Notes under the pieces: model-generated
What the model was told of the DNA's origin: nothing
Seen by the model: the letters and a program-made list of their open reading frames with translations, nothing else
Databases searched by the model: none
Part shown: piece by piece, positions 37,275-46,014 of the stretch
Layout of the letters: the number at the start of each line of letters is the position of its first letter
Position numbering within the stretch: the stretch's first letter is position 1
Position numbers and translations under genes: made by a program
Source: an uncultured Altererythrobacter sp.
GTDB lineage: Bacteria; Pseudomonadota; Alphaproteobacteria; Sphingomonadales; Sphingomonadaceae
Length of the DNA stretch: 64,000 nt
Reading direction: 5' to 3'
Assembly (NCBI GenBank): GCA_947492235.1
Contig: CANLLZ010000002.1
Location: forward strand, 124,001-188,000

Positions 37275-37736
37275 TTAAAGCGAAGCGGAGCCGCCGGTCG
37301 AGCCAAACCCGCCTGCGCCGCGCGCTGTGTCATCCAGAGCGTCCACTTCCTGCCACATCCCTTGCGTCACGGGCGCAACCACCAGCTGGGCCACCCGGTC
37401 GCCGCGCGCGATGGTGAAGTCCTGCGTGCCGTGATTAATCAGAATCACTTTAAGCTCGCCGCGATAATCGGAATCGATCGTGCCGGGCGTGTTGGGCACG
37501 GTGATCCCGTGTTTCAGCGCGAGTCCGGAGCGCGGGCGCACCTGAATTTCATACCCCATTGGAATGGCGACCGAGAGGCCGGTCGCCACCGCATGGCGCG
37601 CACCTGGCGCGATGACGGCGTCCTCTGCGGAGACCACGTCCATCCCCGCTGCACCTTGGGTGGCATAGGTGGGCAGGTCGAGGCCTTCTCCATGGGGCAG
37701 GCGTTTCAGCTGGATAGCGACCGTTGTCTCAGTCAT
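37275..37736 (-). CDS. dut: dUTP diphosphatase
   Basis: Trimeric enzyme of 153 residues hydrolysing dUTP to dUMP. Conserved motifs are present: [47 protein letters not shown] and the C-terminal [10 protein letters not shown] that closes the active site. ATG 37736 has GAAGAAGG at suitable distance and overlaps the end of coaBC by 8 bp, so the two are co-translated. The coaBC-dut linkage is common in proteobacteria. Confidence 0.96.
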   Translation of the reverse strand: MTETTVAIQLKRLPHGEGLDLPTYATQGAAGMDVVSAEDAVIAPGARHAVATGLSVAIPMGYEIQVRPRSGLALKHGITVPNTPGTIDSDYRGELKVILINHGTQDFTIARGDRVAQLVVAPVTQGMWQEVDALDDTARGAGGFGSTGGSASL

Positions 37737-39432
37737 CGGCATTGCCTTCTTCCAGAGCCTCGACAATCCGTTCCACCAGAAGGCGCGCGACATCGTCCTT
37801 CGCCAGTTCGGGCAATTCCTCAACCGTCTTGCCGCGCACGATGTGGACCTGATTGTGGGTGCCGCCCATCACGCTGTCGCCGACGGGGCCCGAGACATCA
37901 TTGGCGACGATCCAGTCCACGCCCTTGCGCTTGCGCTTGGAAATCGCGTTTTCGATCACGTCATTGGTTTCTGCAGCGAAGCCGATCAGCAAGCCGGGGC
38001 GGCGCTTGTCGGCAGCGAGATTGGCAAGGATATCGGGGTTTTCCTCCAGCAGCAGAGCGGGCGGCGCGCTGCCGCGCTTCTTCATCTTCTGGTCTGCCAC
38101 ATCCCGTGTGCGCCAGTCGGAGACCGCAGCGACCATCACCGCCACATCGGCGGGCAAAGCTGCCCGGACCGCCTCGTTCATCTCGCGCGCGGATTCGACA
38201 TCGATCCGGTCGACCCCCGGCGGCGTTTCCAGATGCACCGGACCGGCCACCAGCGTGACCTGCGCACCGGCAGCGGCGGCGGCGGCAGCGATGGCGAAGC
38301 CCTGCTTCCCGCTCGACCGGTTGGCGATGTAGCGCACGGGATCGATCGCCTCCCGCGTCGGACCGGCGGTGATCAGCACATGCTTGCCATAAAGCGGCCG
38401 GTGCTCCGGATTGGCATCGAAGGCAGGTTGCCCCGCCAGCGGATCGGCCTCCAGCGGTGTTTCCTCTACCAGAGGCTCCGGCTTCTGGCCGCCCGTGCCG
38501 GTGGCAACTTCGTGATTGATCGCATCGACATCGGTCGGCGGGGCGGACAGCGCCTTGCCCTTGCTGGCCAGCAGCGGCGCGGCCGGTGCAGGTGCCGTTT
38601 CAGGTGCAGGAGAGGTTGGATCGGTTTCAGCCTCTTCGAGCTCTGTTTCGCCCCAGTCGGCTTCGACCTCCGGCGGCTCCTCATCCTCTGGGATATCGCC
38701 TTCCGGTTCCTCCCACTGGGCGTCGATCTCTTCCTGAGAACGCCGCGCCGTGGTGCGCGGGATCAGCGACGAGAGCAATCCGCCCAGCCCGCCGCCTCGC
38801 GCTGTCTCCTCCACTTCATCCGCCGCAGCCGCACTGCCGCGGTTCGTCACCAGCAGCGATTCTTCACCCGGATCGATATCGAGTTGCCGGGCGATCTCGC
38901 GCCACACATCCACCGGTTCGGGCAGGCGCCCCGGGCCAAATTCACCGCACGCCATCGCGCCGGTGTCGGGCTCCATCACGGCTACGCCAGCCTCGCGCAG
39001 CCAGCCGATATTGCGCTGGGTCGCCTCATGCTCGAACATCCGAACATTCATTGCGGGCACGGCGAGCACCGGCTTGTCCGTCGCCAGGATCAGCGTGGTC
39101 GCCAAATCGTCGGCAATTCCGGCGCTCATCTTGGCCAGCATATTAGCGGTGGCCGGGCACACGACGACCAGATCGGCCTCGCGGCTCAACTGGATATGGC
39201 CCATCTCGACTTCGTTCTTGAGGTCCCAGAGCGTGGTGTGAACTTCATTCTCGCTCAGCGCCGCCAGCGCCATCGGGGTCACGAATTGTGCGCCGCCATC
39301 GGTCAGCACGCAGGTAACGTCGCCGCCATTCTTGCGGATCAGGCGCACCAGTTCGCACGACTTATAGGCCGCGATGCCTCCGCCAACGACCAGCAGAATG
39401 CGCGGGCCGGTATCGGTCCCAAGCGCGGTCAT
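37729..39432 (-). CDS. coaBC: Bifunctional CoaBC with an unusually long acidic linker
   Basis: Two-domain coenzyme A enzyme. CoaC (about 1-185) decarboxylates phosphopantothenoylcysteine: [13 protein letters not shown], the catalytic His in EMGHIQLS (79), PAMNVRMF and the Cys loop [11 protein letters not shown] are present. CoaB (from about 347) ligates cysteine: [26 protein letters not shown]. The 567-residue length exceeds the usual 400-420 because of about 155 residues (roughly 188-342) rich in Glu, Pro and Ala. No frameshift is seen, and the domains themselves are intact. Confidence 0.95.
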   Translation of the reverse strand: MTALGTDTGPRILLVVGGGIAAYKSCELVRLIRKNGGDVTCVLTDGGAQFVTPMALAALSENEVHTTLWDLKNEVEMGHIQLSREADLVVVCPATANMLAKMSAGIADDLATTLILATDKPVLAVPAMNVRMFEHEATQRNIGWLREAGVAVMEPDTGAMACGEFGPGRLPEPVDVWREIARQLDIDPGEESLLVTNRGSAAAADEVEETARGGGLGGLLSSLIPRTTARRSQEEIDAQWEEPEGDIPEDEEPPEVEADWGETELEEAETDPTSPAPETAPAPAAPLLASKGKALSAPPTDVDAINHEVATGTGGQKPEPLVEETPLEADPLAGQPAFDANPEHRPLYGKHVLITAGPTREAIDPVRYIANRSSGKQGFAIAAAAAAAGAQVTLVAGPVHLETPPGVDRIDVESAREMNEAVRAALPADVAVMVAAVSDWRTRDVADQKMKKRGSAPPALLLEENPDILANLAADKRRPGLLIGFAAETNDVIENAISKRKRKGVDWIVANDVSGPVGDSVMGGTHNQVHIVRGKTVEELPELAKDDVARLLVERIVEALEEGNADD

Positions 39433-39615
39433 GGCTTCGCCGCCGCTGGCAAAATTGCAAGTTTGGCCACTACGCCATCCCCCATATGCTGTACCCGCGT
39501 CAGCCTAGCGGGGCTGCGCGTGCGGTGGAAGTCTTGGCTGGGGAATGGTTACGATTTGCCTAGCGCGCCGCCCCGACGGCCTGTAGCGTGGCGGCAAACA
39601 CAATTGGGGGATCGC

Positions 39616-40023
39616 ATGCGTTTGTTTCTTTCGGCTCTGCTGTTTGTAATGGGGCTGTTCTATCTATTCGTGGGCGCGGGCTTTATCGTGAACCCGGTAG
39701 CAGCGGGTGGTGACTTTGGCCTGATTGCAGACGGGAATTCCGGCCTGGCGACGATGCGCGCCGATATGACGGCGTTTTTCTATGTTGGCGGCGGCGCGAT
39801 GATCTGGGGCGCATGGCAACGGCGCGGGGATCCCTTGCTGGTATCCGCCGCCCTATTTGGCATCGCGTTTATCGGGCGTTTTGTGAGCGTGTGGGCCGAT
39901 GGCCGGTTTCAGTATTGGGCGGGCTTCATGCTGATCGAGCTGGTGACCGTGCTCGTCTGCCTGATTGGCTGGTGGGTGTTGCCCGTGCGCAAGCCAATCA
40001 GCGAAGCGATCCGCGAAGCGTAA
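39616..40023 (+). CDS. DUF4345-like small membrane protein
   Basis: Protein of 135 residues with four hydrophobic helices. The layout FVGAGFIVNP, TAFFYVGGGAMIWGAWQRR, GIAFIGRFVSVWADG and a final helix before VLPVRKP fits the DUF4345 family, whose function is unknown. It is a stand-alone gene convergent with ubiB, and its true start is ATG 39616. Confidence 0.75.
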   Translation: MRLFLSALLFVMGLFYLFVGAGFIVNPVAAGGDFGLIADGNSGLATMRADMTAFFYVGGGAMIWGAWQRRGDPLLVSAALFGIAFIGRFVSVWADGRFQYWAGFMLIELVTVLVCLIGWWVLPVRKPISEAIREA

Positions 40024-40028
40024 AGCCG

Positions 40029-41594
40029 TCAGCCAATCCAGCCCAGCGCCAGCGCGCCCGCAACTGCGCCCGCTCCGATTGCTGCAGAGATTATGTAGCC
40101 CGCCCAGCTTCCGCCGGCGGACTTTTCGCGTGCGCGGCGTTCCCACATCAACTCGATTTCCGGCAGCGGTGCTGCTTCGGGCGCACCACCCTTGGCCGGG
40201 AAGCGGTCCTCCACGCGTCGCACAAGATCGGGCAGGCGCAGCAGGGTGCCGAGGTTTTCCTTCACCGCATCGGCCATCGCCGCTTCCGGTCCCAACTCGT
40301 CCCGGATCCAGCTGCGCACATAAGGCGCGCTGACGTCCCACATATTGATCTGCGGATTGAGCGAGGTCGCGATCCCCTCCACCATCACCATGGTTTTCTG
40401 CAGCAGCAGCAGATGCGGCTGGGTTTGCATGTCGAAATCGCGGGTGATCGCAAACAATCCGTCAAGCATCTGGCCGACCGATAGCTCGCTCACCGGCTTG
40501 CCCCTCATCGGCTCGCCCACCGCCCGCAAAGCGGTGGCAAACTCGCCGACATCGTGGTGGCTGGGCACATAGCCCGCCTCGAAATGAATCTCCGCCACGC
40601 GCCGGTAATTGCCCGTCGTCAGGCCGTAGAGAATTTCCGCCAGCCATTGCCGCGCGCGCCGGTCGATCCGGCCCATAATGCCGAAATCGATCGCCACGAT
40701 GGTCCCATCCGCCTCCACGAACAGGTTCCCCTGATGCATGTCGGCATGAAAGAACCCGCCACTGATGGCCTGCGTCAGGAAGGCCAGCACCAGCCGCTCG
40801 GCCAGTTCGGCAGGGTCGTGCCCGGCGGCAATCAGATCGTCGCGGCGCGATATCTTTATGCCGTCGATCCATTCGATGGTCATCACCTTGCCATTGGTGC
40901 GATCCCAGTCGATCGTTGGCACCCGAAAGCCATCGAAGCCGTGCATAGCCTCGGCCAGTTCGCTGGCGCTGGCGGCCTCGCGCCGCAGATCGAGTTCCGA
41001 ATTGGTCCAGCGTTTGAAATTGGCAATCGTCAGCGCGGGGCGCAGGCGGGCGGCCTCCCCGCCCATCGCCTCGACATGCGCGGCGGCCCATTCATAGGTC
41101 GCAATGTCGCGGGCGAACTTCTCGCGGATACCGGGCCGAAGCACTTTGAGCGCGACGTCGCGCCCGTCGCTGGTGACCGCGCGATGGACCTGCGCAATGG
41201 ACGCCGCACCCACGGGATCGGGATCAACGCTGGCGAACAGCGTATCCAGCGGCTGCTCGAAGGTCGCGGCGACTGCGCTTTCAATTTGCTCGAACGCCAC
41301 CGGCGGCAGATTGTCTTGCAGCGACAGCAGGTTCTGCGCCGCCTCGTCCCCCACCAGATCGGGCCGTGTGGCCAGCGATTGGCCCAGCTTGATCGCAGCA
41401 GGACCGATGGCGCGAAACGCCTCGGCATAATCGGGCGTCTTGGGCTGCATCGTGCCCAGCCGTGCCAGACGGGTCAGTCGGCGCACCGGATCCGGCGTGT
41501 TCGGATCGCTCTCGATTCCGCGCAACGCGCCATGCTTGGCGGCAGTCCGGCCCCATTTCAGGAGCCGCCAGATATGTGTTGCCGGTCTGGTCAT
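40029..41594 (-). CDS. ubiB: Ubiquinone biosynthesis regulatory kinase-like protein UbiB
   Basis: Membrane-associated atypical kinase/ATPase of 521 residues needed for ubiquinone synthesis. The family hallmark KxGQ region is AIKLGQSLATRPDLVG; the Ala-rich nucleotide loop is PVGAASIAQVHRA with the lysine in VALKVLRPG. The catalytic segment is FHADMHQGNLFV with the metal-binding VAIDFGIMG. Two C-terminal hydrophobic segments anchor it. It is downstream of ubiE on the same strand; the 121-bp spacer contains a palindromic repeat. Confidence 0.95.
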   Translation of the reverse strand: MTRPATHIWRLLKWGRTAAKHGALRGIESDPNTPDPVRRLTRLARLGTMQPKTPDYAEAFRAIGPAAIKLGQSLATRPDLVGDEAAQNLLSLQDNLPPVAFEQIESAVAATFEQPLDTLFASVDPDPVGAASIAQVHRAVTSDGRDVALKVLRPGIREKFARDIATYEWAAAHVEAMGGEAARLRPALTIANFKRWTNSELDLRREAASASELAEAMHGFDGFRVPTIDWDRTNGKVMTIEWIDGIKISRRDDLIAAGHDPAELAERLVLAFLTQAISGGFFHADMHQGNLFVEADGTIVAIDFGIMGRIDRRARQWLAEILYGLTTGNYRRVAEIHFEAGYVPSHHDVGEFATALRAVGEPMRGKPVSELSVGQMLDGLFAITRDFDMQTQPHLLLLQKTMVMVEGIATSLNPQINMWDVSAPYVRSWIRDELGPEAAMADAVKENLGTLLRLPDLVRRVEDRFPAKGGAPEAAPLPEIELMWERRAREKSAGGSWAGYIISAAIGAGAVAGALALGWIG

Positions 41595-41600
41595 TGCGTT

Positions 41601-41700
41601 TGCTCGCCTGACGGCTCGAGCGGTGCCAGCCCGCTCCCCCGCCCAGCCACCCGATCAGCATCGATAACGATATCGATTGGCCGGGCGAGGAAGCGTGCAG
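41601..41700. repeat. Palindromic repeat element, copy 1 (decayed)
   Basis: The left arm (41621-41657) matches the left arms at 42569 and 43581, beginning CGGTGCCAGCCCGCTCCCCC. Twenty bases of upstream flank (TTGCTCGCCTGACGGCTCGAG) also match copy 3. The right arm (41671-41700) is degenerate. It lies in the ubiE-ubiB spacer. Confidence 0.75.
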
Positions 41701-41715
41701 AACATAAGAGCCGCA

Positions 41716-42459
41716 TCAAATCTTCCAGCCTGAGTGGATCGCCACGGCCCCGCCCAGGATCGGCTCCACCTTGGTCTGGGCAAAGCCAGCATCGCGGATC
41801 ATCCGCTCGAACGTTTCCATCGGGGGGAAGCGGCGGATCGATTCGGCGAGATAGCGATAGCTGTCCTCGTCATCCGCGATCAGTCCGCCGATTTTGGGCA
41901 TCAGCTTGTGCGAATAGGCGTCGTAGATTTCCTTGAAACCCGGCCACTGCGTGCTGTTAAATTCCATGCAGTAGAACCGCCCGCCATGTTTCAGCACGCG
42001 GTGCGCCTCTGCCAGAGCGCGATCGATATGGGTCACGTTACGGATGCCGAAGACGATGGTGTAAGCGTCGAACTGCTGGTCGATATAATCCAGCTCCTCG
42101 GCGTTCTGGCGGCTCCACACCAGTCCATCGATCCCGCGCTCCATCGCGCGTTCCACGCCCACATCCAGCATTTCCTGATTGATGTCGGCGACGGTAATTT
42201 CCGCGCCGCTGGGCACCATGCGAAAGGCAATGTCACCCGTGCCGCCCGCCATGTCCAAGATCGCCTCGCCAGCCTGGGGCTTCACCCGGCGCACGAAGCG
42301 GTCTTTCCATAGCCGGTGCATCCCACCCGACATGGCGTCGTTCATGATGTCGTACTTCGCCGCAACCTGTGAAAACAGCTCGCCCACACGTGCGGTTTTC
42401 TCTTCCGTGGCAATATCTTCATAGCCGAAGGAAGCGGTGCTCTTTGCAGGTTCTGTCAT
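41716..42459 (-). CDS. ubiE: Bifunctional demethylmenaquinone/2-methoxy-polyprenylbenzoquinol methyltransferase UbiE
   Basis: SAM-dependent C-methyltransferase of 247 residues in ubiquinone synthesis. The N-terminal KTARVGELFSQVAAKYDIMNDAMSGGMHRLWKD is the UbiE signature. SAM motif I is ILDMAGGTGDIAF, and the second signature reads FGIRNVTHIDRALAEAHRVLKHGGRFYCMEF. The start at ATG 42459 gives MTEPAKSTASFGYEDI. It diverges from mutM, and ubiB follows on the same strand. Confidence 0.97.
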   Translation of the reverse strand: MTEPAKSTASFGYEDIATEEKTARVGELFSQVAAKYDIMNDAMSGGMHRLWKDRFVRRVKPQAGEAILDMAGGTGDIAFRMVPSGAEITVADINQEMLDVGVERAMERGIDGLVWSRQNAEELDYIDQQFDAYTIVFGIRNVTHIDRALAEAHRVLKHGGRFYCMEFNSTQWPGFKEIYDAYSHKLMPKIGGLIADDEDSYRYLAESIRRFPPMETFERMIRDAGFAQTKVEPILGGAVAIHSGWKI

Positions 42460-42557
42460 AGGGTCGCGCCTTAGGAGGAATTGCGGGGATGGCATAGTGG
42501 TCTTGCGCAGGGGGTGATAGGGGAACTCGTGCATCTTACTTGACGCGGCAAGAGGCC

Positions 42558-42646
42558 GGCGGTTCCAGCCCGCTCCCCCTCCCAGCCACCCGATCATGCC
42601 TCGGTACGGTATCGGGTGGCTGGGAGGGGGAGCGGGCCGGCACCGT
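42558..42646. repeat. Palindromic repeat element, copy 2 (perfect 26-bp arms)
   Basis: Arms at 42569-42594 and 42611-42636 are exact reverse complements (CCCGCTCCCCCTCCCAGCC...), with a 16-nt loop. Pairing continues imperfectly outward. It lies between the divergent ubiE and mutM genes. Only this copy carries CAGCC in the left arm with GGCTG opposite. Confidence 0.9.
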
Positions 42647-42701
42647 CATACGGCGATCAAACCCTTGCCTCCGCGCCACATCTGAAGAGAAGCCGAGAAA
42701 T

Positions 42702-43517
42702 ATGCCTGAGCTCCCTGAAGTAGAGACAACGGTGCGCGGCCTTGCGCGGTTCCTTCAGGGGGAGCGGATTGTGCGCGTCGCGGTCAACCGGCCCGACATG
42801 CGCCGCCCCTTCCCACCCGATCTGGTGCAGGCGCTGACCGGTGCGCGCATCACGGCGCTGGGACGCCGGGCCAAATACGGCATGCTCCACACAGACCGCG
42901 ACCGCACGATGATCTTCCATCTGGGGATGAGCGGGCGCTGGCGGATCGATCCCGAGGAACCGGACAAGCACGATCATCTGGTGCTGGAGACCGCCGACCA
43001 CCAGTTTGCCCTGTGCGATCCGCGCCGGTTCGGCTGGGTCGATCTGGTCGATACGCCCGCGCTCGATCAATGGCCTTCTTTCGCCGCGATGGGTCCGGAA
43101 CCGCTGGGCGATCTGCTGACCGCGCGGCATTTGCGAAGTGCTTTCAAGGATCGAAAACAATCGGTAAAGCTGATGCTGCTCGATCAGCGGATCGTTGCAG
43201 GGCTTGGCAATATCTATGTGTGCGAGGCGCTGTGGCGGGCCGGGATCAATCCGCGCAAGGCCGCCGGGCGGGTCTCTCTGAAGGCACTGGAGCGGCTGGT
43301 CCCCGAGATCCGCGGCGTATTGGAACAGTCGATTCGTGACGGGGGATCGTCTCTGCGCGACTACGCCCGGCCCGACGGCGAGCTGGGATATTTCGCCACG
43401 CGTTTCCATGTCTATGGCCGCGAGGACGAAGCCTGCCACCGCGAGGATGGCGGCGTGATCCGGCGCTTTGCCCAAGGCGGGCGCAGCACGTGGTATTGTC
43501 CGAGGTGTCAGAGGTAG
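42702..43517 (+). CDS. mutM: Formamidopyrimidine-DNA glycosylase MutM (Fpg)
   Basis: Base-excision repair enzyme of 271 residues removing 8-oxoguanine. The catalytic N-terminal proline and glutamate are in MPELPEVETTVRGL. The helix-two-turn-helix region includes LLDQRIVAGLGNIYVCEALWRAGINP. The C-terminal zinc finger survives as VYGREDEACHRE and STWYCPRCQR. The start is at 42702; the frame is open upstream through the palindromic repeat, which is not coding. Confidence 0.97.
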   Translation: MPELPEVETTVRGLARFLQGERIVRVAVNRPDMRRPFPPDLVQALTGARITALGRRAKYGMLHTDRDRTMIFHLGMSGRWRIDPEEPDKHDHLVLETADHQFALCDPRRFGWVDLVDTPALDQWPSFAAMGPEPLGDLLTARHLRSAFKDRKQSVKLMLLDQRIVAGLGNIYVCEALWRAGINPRKAAGRVSLKALERLVPEIRGVLEQSIRDGGSSLRDYARPDGELGYFATRFHVYGREDEACHREDGGVIRRFAQGGRSTWYCPRCQR

Positions 43518-43562
43518 GGGGATAATTCGAGCGAATCGCCCTGTGGCCCGCGCGTTTGTTTT

Positions 43563-43578
43563 CTCGCCTCACGGCGAG
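43563..43578. repeat. Stem-loop CTCGCC-tcac-GGCGAG
   Basis: Perfect 6-bp stem with a four-base loop, directly preceding palindrome copy 3. A decayed version precedes copy 1, so it seems to belong to the same composite element. Confidence 0.6.
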
Positions 43579-43580
43579 GG

Positions 43581-43668
43581 CGGTGCCAGCCCGACTCCCC
43601 CTCCCAACCACCCGATCATTCTCCGATACGGTGTCGGGTGGTTGGGAGGGGGAGCCGGGCTGGTGCCG
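43581..43668. repeat. Palindromic repeat element, copy 3 (36-bp arms)
   Basis: Arms at 43581-43616 and 43633-43668 are reverse complements except at four positions. Relative to copy 2 the pair AG/CT in CCCAGCC/GGCTGGG is AA/TT here (CCCAACC/GGTTGGG), so both arms changed together. Confidence 0.9.
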
Positions 43669-43670
43669 AG

Positions 43671-43710
43671 GTCGACACGGATGTGTCGACCGCACCGACC
43701 GGGAGGTCGG
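43671..43710. repeat. Two stem-loops with loops GGAT and GGGA
   Basis: GTCGACAC-GGAT-GTGTCGAC (43671-43690) has a perfect 8-bp stem. CCGACC-GGGA-GGTCGG (43695-43710) has a perfect 6-bp stem. The A-run after the second means it is not an intrinsic terminator for the plus strand. Confidence 0.7.
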
Positions 43711-43856
43711 CAAAAAAACCCGCACCAAACAAACATTGACGATTCGCCCCGCGCGACTTATGTGCCCCGCTTCACGGCGTTTCTGCGCCGCTTTTTCGTA
43801 TACACGAGACAGTTTCATCGGGCCGACCAACCAGCGGCCAGACATCAAGGACGACC

Positions 43857-44117
43857 ATGGCCAACACGCCGCAAGCCCGCAAACGTATCCGCCGCAACAA
43901 TCGCCGCGCCGAAATCAACGGCGCGCGTATGAGCCGCATTCGCTCTTACCTGAAGCAGGTCGAAACCGCTCTGGAAAGCGGCGACGCGAAAGCAGCTGCG
44001 GAAGCTCTGCACACCGCCCAGCCCGAACTGGCTCGCGGCGTTGCACGCGGCGTGATGCACAAGAACACAGCCGCTCGCAAAATGAGCCGTCTGTCGAAGC
44101 GGGTCGCAGCGCTCTAA
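43857..44117 (+). CDS. rpsT: 30S ribosomal protein S20
   Basis: Small basic protein of 86 residues binding 16S r[25 protein letters not shown] at the start and [22 protein letters not shown] at the end are typical. It lies upstream of dnaA, as in many alphaproteobacteria, but a strong terminator separates the two. Confidence 0.97.
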   Translation: MANTPQARKRIRRNNRRAEINGARMSRIRSYLKQVETALESGDAKAAAEALHTAQPELARGVARGVMHKNTAARKMSRLSKRVAAL

Positions 44118-44152
44118 CCGCCACCGACTTTGGTCGGTAACGTAGAAATACG

Positions 44153-44186
44153 AAGGGCCGCCGGCTTCCGCCTGGCGGCCCTTTTT
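44153..44186 (+). terminator. Intrinsic terminator after rpsT
   Basis: GGGCCGCC pairs with GGCGGCCC around a 10-nt loop, followed by TTTTT. Standard form. Confidence 0.9.
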
Positions 44187-44439
44187 GCGTCTATGACATG
44201 CGTGTGACAGCGCGCGGCACTCGAACCCTAGGATTTCCCGCGATTCGCGCCCCCTGCAAAGGGAATGTTGTTGGTAAACAGTCTGTTAAACGCACGCCTG
44301 CGGTGTTGCGGCGTGTCAATTTCTTTATTTCAGATTATTTACAGTTCTGCGCTTGCGACTCACGCCGCTACCCTCTTTAAAGGGGTCAGCGCTGGCACGG
44401 GACAGGCCGGCACTTACAAACGGAATGACGGGGGGGAAC

Positions 44440-44518
44440 CCCGAAACACCTGTTTCGGGTCAAGGCGAAGCTTTGCCTGTCAATAAGACGAGAACAGCCG
44501 GAACGAAGGCGATTCCGG
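44440..44518 (+). promoter_or_regulatory. Three stem-loops in the dnaA leader
   Basis: CCCGAAAC-ACCT-GTTTCGGG (44440-44459), AGGCGA-AGCT-TTGCCT (44463-44478, one G-U pair) and CCGGAA-N9-TTCCGG (44498-44518) lie within the last 100 bases before the dnaA ATG. They may shape translation of DnaA or belong to the stem-loop repeat family of this genome. Confidence 0.55.
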
Positions 44519-44539
44519 TAATGTAGAGGGTGTGCGCAG

Positions 44540-46000
44540 ATGGCAAGTGGTAGCGGTAATGGTTCGGCACGCAGAAAAGGGGCCGAGCCGGAAGATCAGG
44601 ATGCAGTAAACCTCGCCGCTGACTGGTCCGATATCAGTGCCGGTCTGCGCAAGGATCTGGGCCATCAGCTGTTCAGCCAGTGGATCAAGCCGATCCAGCT
44701 GGGCGGCATCGATGCCGAAACCGGCGTGCTCGATCTCTACATGCCTACCGAATTCAGCGCGAATTGGGTGAAGGACCGCTTTGCCGACCGGCTGACGCTG
44801 GCGTGGAAGATTGCCCGCAGCGAAATCCGCAGCGTGAATATTCAGGTCCATCCGGGCCGTCGCAAGCTGGCCGACCTGCCGCTGGGCGATGGTCGCCGTC
44901 CGGCCAATGACGGGATGGATATCGGCTCCATGCTGGCAGGTGCCGGCACCACGATCGGCGATGCGGGCTTTACCAGTTCGGTCGGGCTTGACCCGTCGCT
45001 GACACTGGCTGCTTTCATCACTGGCGAAACCAACATTCTGGGCTTCAACGCCGCGCAGCGCATGGCCGCGACGGAGACCCCTCAGTTCAGCCCGCTTTAT
45101 CTGAAGGCAGCGACCGGTCAGGGCAAAACGCATTTGCTGCACGCCATCGGCCACCAATATCTGGCCACTCACCCCCGCGCGCGGATTTTCTACTGCAGCG
45201 CGGAGCGGTTCATGGTCGAATTCGTGCAGGCGCTGAAATCGAACCAGACCATCGAGTTCAAGGCCCGCCTGCGCAGTTTCGACCTCCTGCTGGTCGACGA
45301 TATCCAGTTCATCATCGGCAAGGCCAGCGCTCAGGAAGAGCTGCTCTACACCATCGATGCGCTGCTGGCCGAGGGCAAGAGGATCGTCTTTGCCGCCGAC
45401 CGCGCACCGCAGGCACTGGACGGCGTAGAGCCGCGCCTGCTCAGCCGTCTGTCGATGGGTCTGGTCGCGGATATCGCGCCCGCCGATATCGAGCTGCGCA
45501 AGAAGATCCTCGAAAGCAAGCTGACACGCTTTGCACCGCTGGCCGTGCCGGAGGACGTAATCGACTTCCTCGCCCGCACCATCACCCGCAATGTCCGCGA
45601 GCTGGTCGGCGGCCTCAATAAGCTGATCGCCTATGCCCAGCTGACCGGCCAGGTCGTCTCGCTGCAACTGGCAGAAGAACAGCTGACCGATATCCTGTCG
45701 GCCAATCGCCGCCGGATCACCATCGACGAAATCCAGCGCACGGTGTGCCAGTTCTACCGCATCGACCGCAGCGAAATGAGCAGCAAACGCCGCGCCCGCG
45801 CGGTGGTGCGCCCGCGGCAGGTGGCGATGTATCTCTCCAAATGCCTGACCCCGCGCAGCTACCCCGAAATCGGCCGCAAATTCGGCGGACGCGATCACTC
45901 GACGGTGATCCATGCGGTGCGCCTGATCGAAGACCTGCGCCAGCGCGATGCCGACATGGACGGCGATGTGAGGAGCCTGCTGCGGCAACTCGAAAGCTGA
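44540..46000 (+). CDS. dnaA: Chromosomal replication initiator protein DnaA
   Basis: AAA+ initiator of 486 residues. Domain I lies near 25-100, a flexible linker near 105-150, the ATPase domain from about 165 with Walker A ATGQGKTHLLHAIG and Walker B LLLVDDIQFIIGK, and the C-terminal DNA-binding domain with QVAMYLSKCLTPRSYPEIGRKFGGRDHSTVIHA. The N-terminus begins with a short polar extension. The ribosome binding site GAGGG is rather far (about 11 nt) from the ATG. Confidence 0.97.
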   Translation: MASGSGNGSARRKGAEPEDQDAVNLAADWSDISAGLRKDLGHQLFSQWIKPIQLGGIDAETGVLDLYMPTEFSANWVKDRFADRLTLAWKIARSEIRSVNIQVHPGRRKLADLPLGDGRRPANDGMDIGSMLAGAGTTIGDAGFTSSVGLDPSLTLAAFITGETNILGFNAAQRMAATETPQFSPLYLKAATGQGKTHLLHAIGHQYLATHPRARIFYCSAERFMVEFVQALKSNQTIEFKARLRSFDLLLVDDIQFIIGKASAQEELLYTIDALLAEGKRIVFAADRAPQALDGVEPRLLSRLSMGLVADIAPADIELRKKILESKLTRFAPLAVPEDVIDFLARTITRNVRELVGGLNKLIAYAQLTGQVVSLQLAEEQLTDILSANRRRITIDEIQRTVCQFYRIDRSEMSSKRRARAVVRPRQVAMYLSKCLTPRSYPEIGRKFGGRDHSTVIHAVRLIEDLRQRDADMDGDVRSLLRQLES

Positions 46001-46014
46001 GAGGTTTTTGTTTT

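Larger units (their letters stand above)
43518..43856. other. 339-bp spacer mutM / rpsT, mostly repeats
   Basis: The first half is filled with a 6-bp hairpin (43563-43578), palindrome copy 3, and two further stem-loops. The second half (43711-43856) carries the likely rpsT promoter region and the ribosome binding site AAGGACG. I see no gene. Confidence 0.7.
44118..44539. other. 422-bp spacer rpsT / dnaA
   Basis: After the rpsT terminator come an AT-rich stretch (about 44315-44345), which is the likeliest promoter region, and three stem-loops close to the dnaA start. I find no copy of the DnaA box TTATCCACA on either strand, so there is no evidence for an origin here. Confidence 0.6.

Noticed and set aside
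37669-39615. Long plus-strand frame opposite coaBC that runs into the DUF4345-like gene
   Set aside because: It mirrors coaBC codons; only the last 135 codons, with their own ATG, look like a protein.
42477-42560. GGAAC with CG 17 nt downstream before mutM as a general-stress (EcfG) promoter
   Set aside because: The -10 half reads CGCGG rather than CGTT, so the match is too weak.
43695-43720. Hairpin with an A-run as an intrinsic terminator
   Set aside because: On the plus strand the run is A, not T; on the minus strand the T-run precedes the hairpin, so neither direction has terminator form.
44187-44539. Possible replication origin next to dnaA
   Set aside because: No TTATCCACA-type DnaA box on either strand. 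In many alphaproteobacteria the origin is elsewhere.
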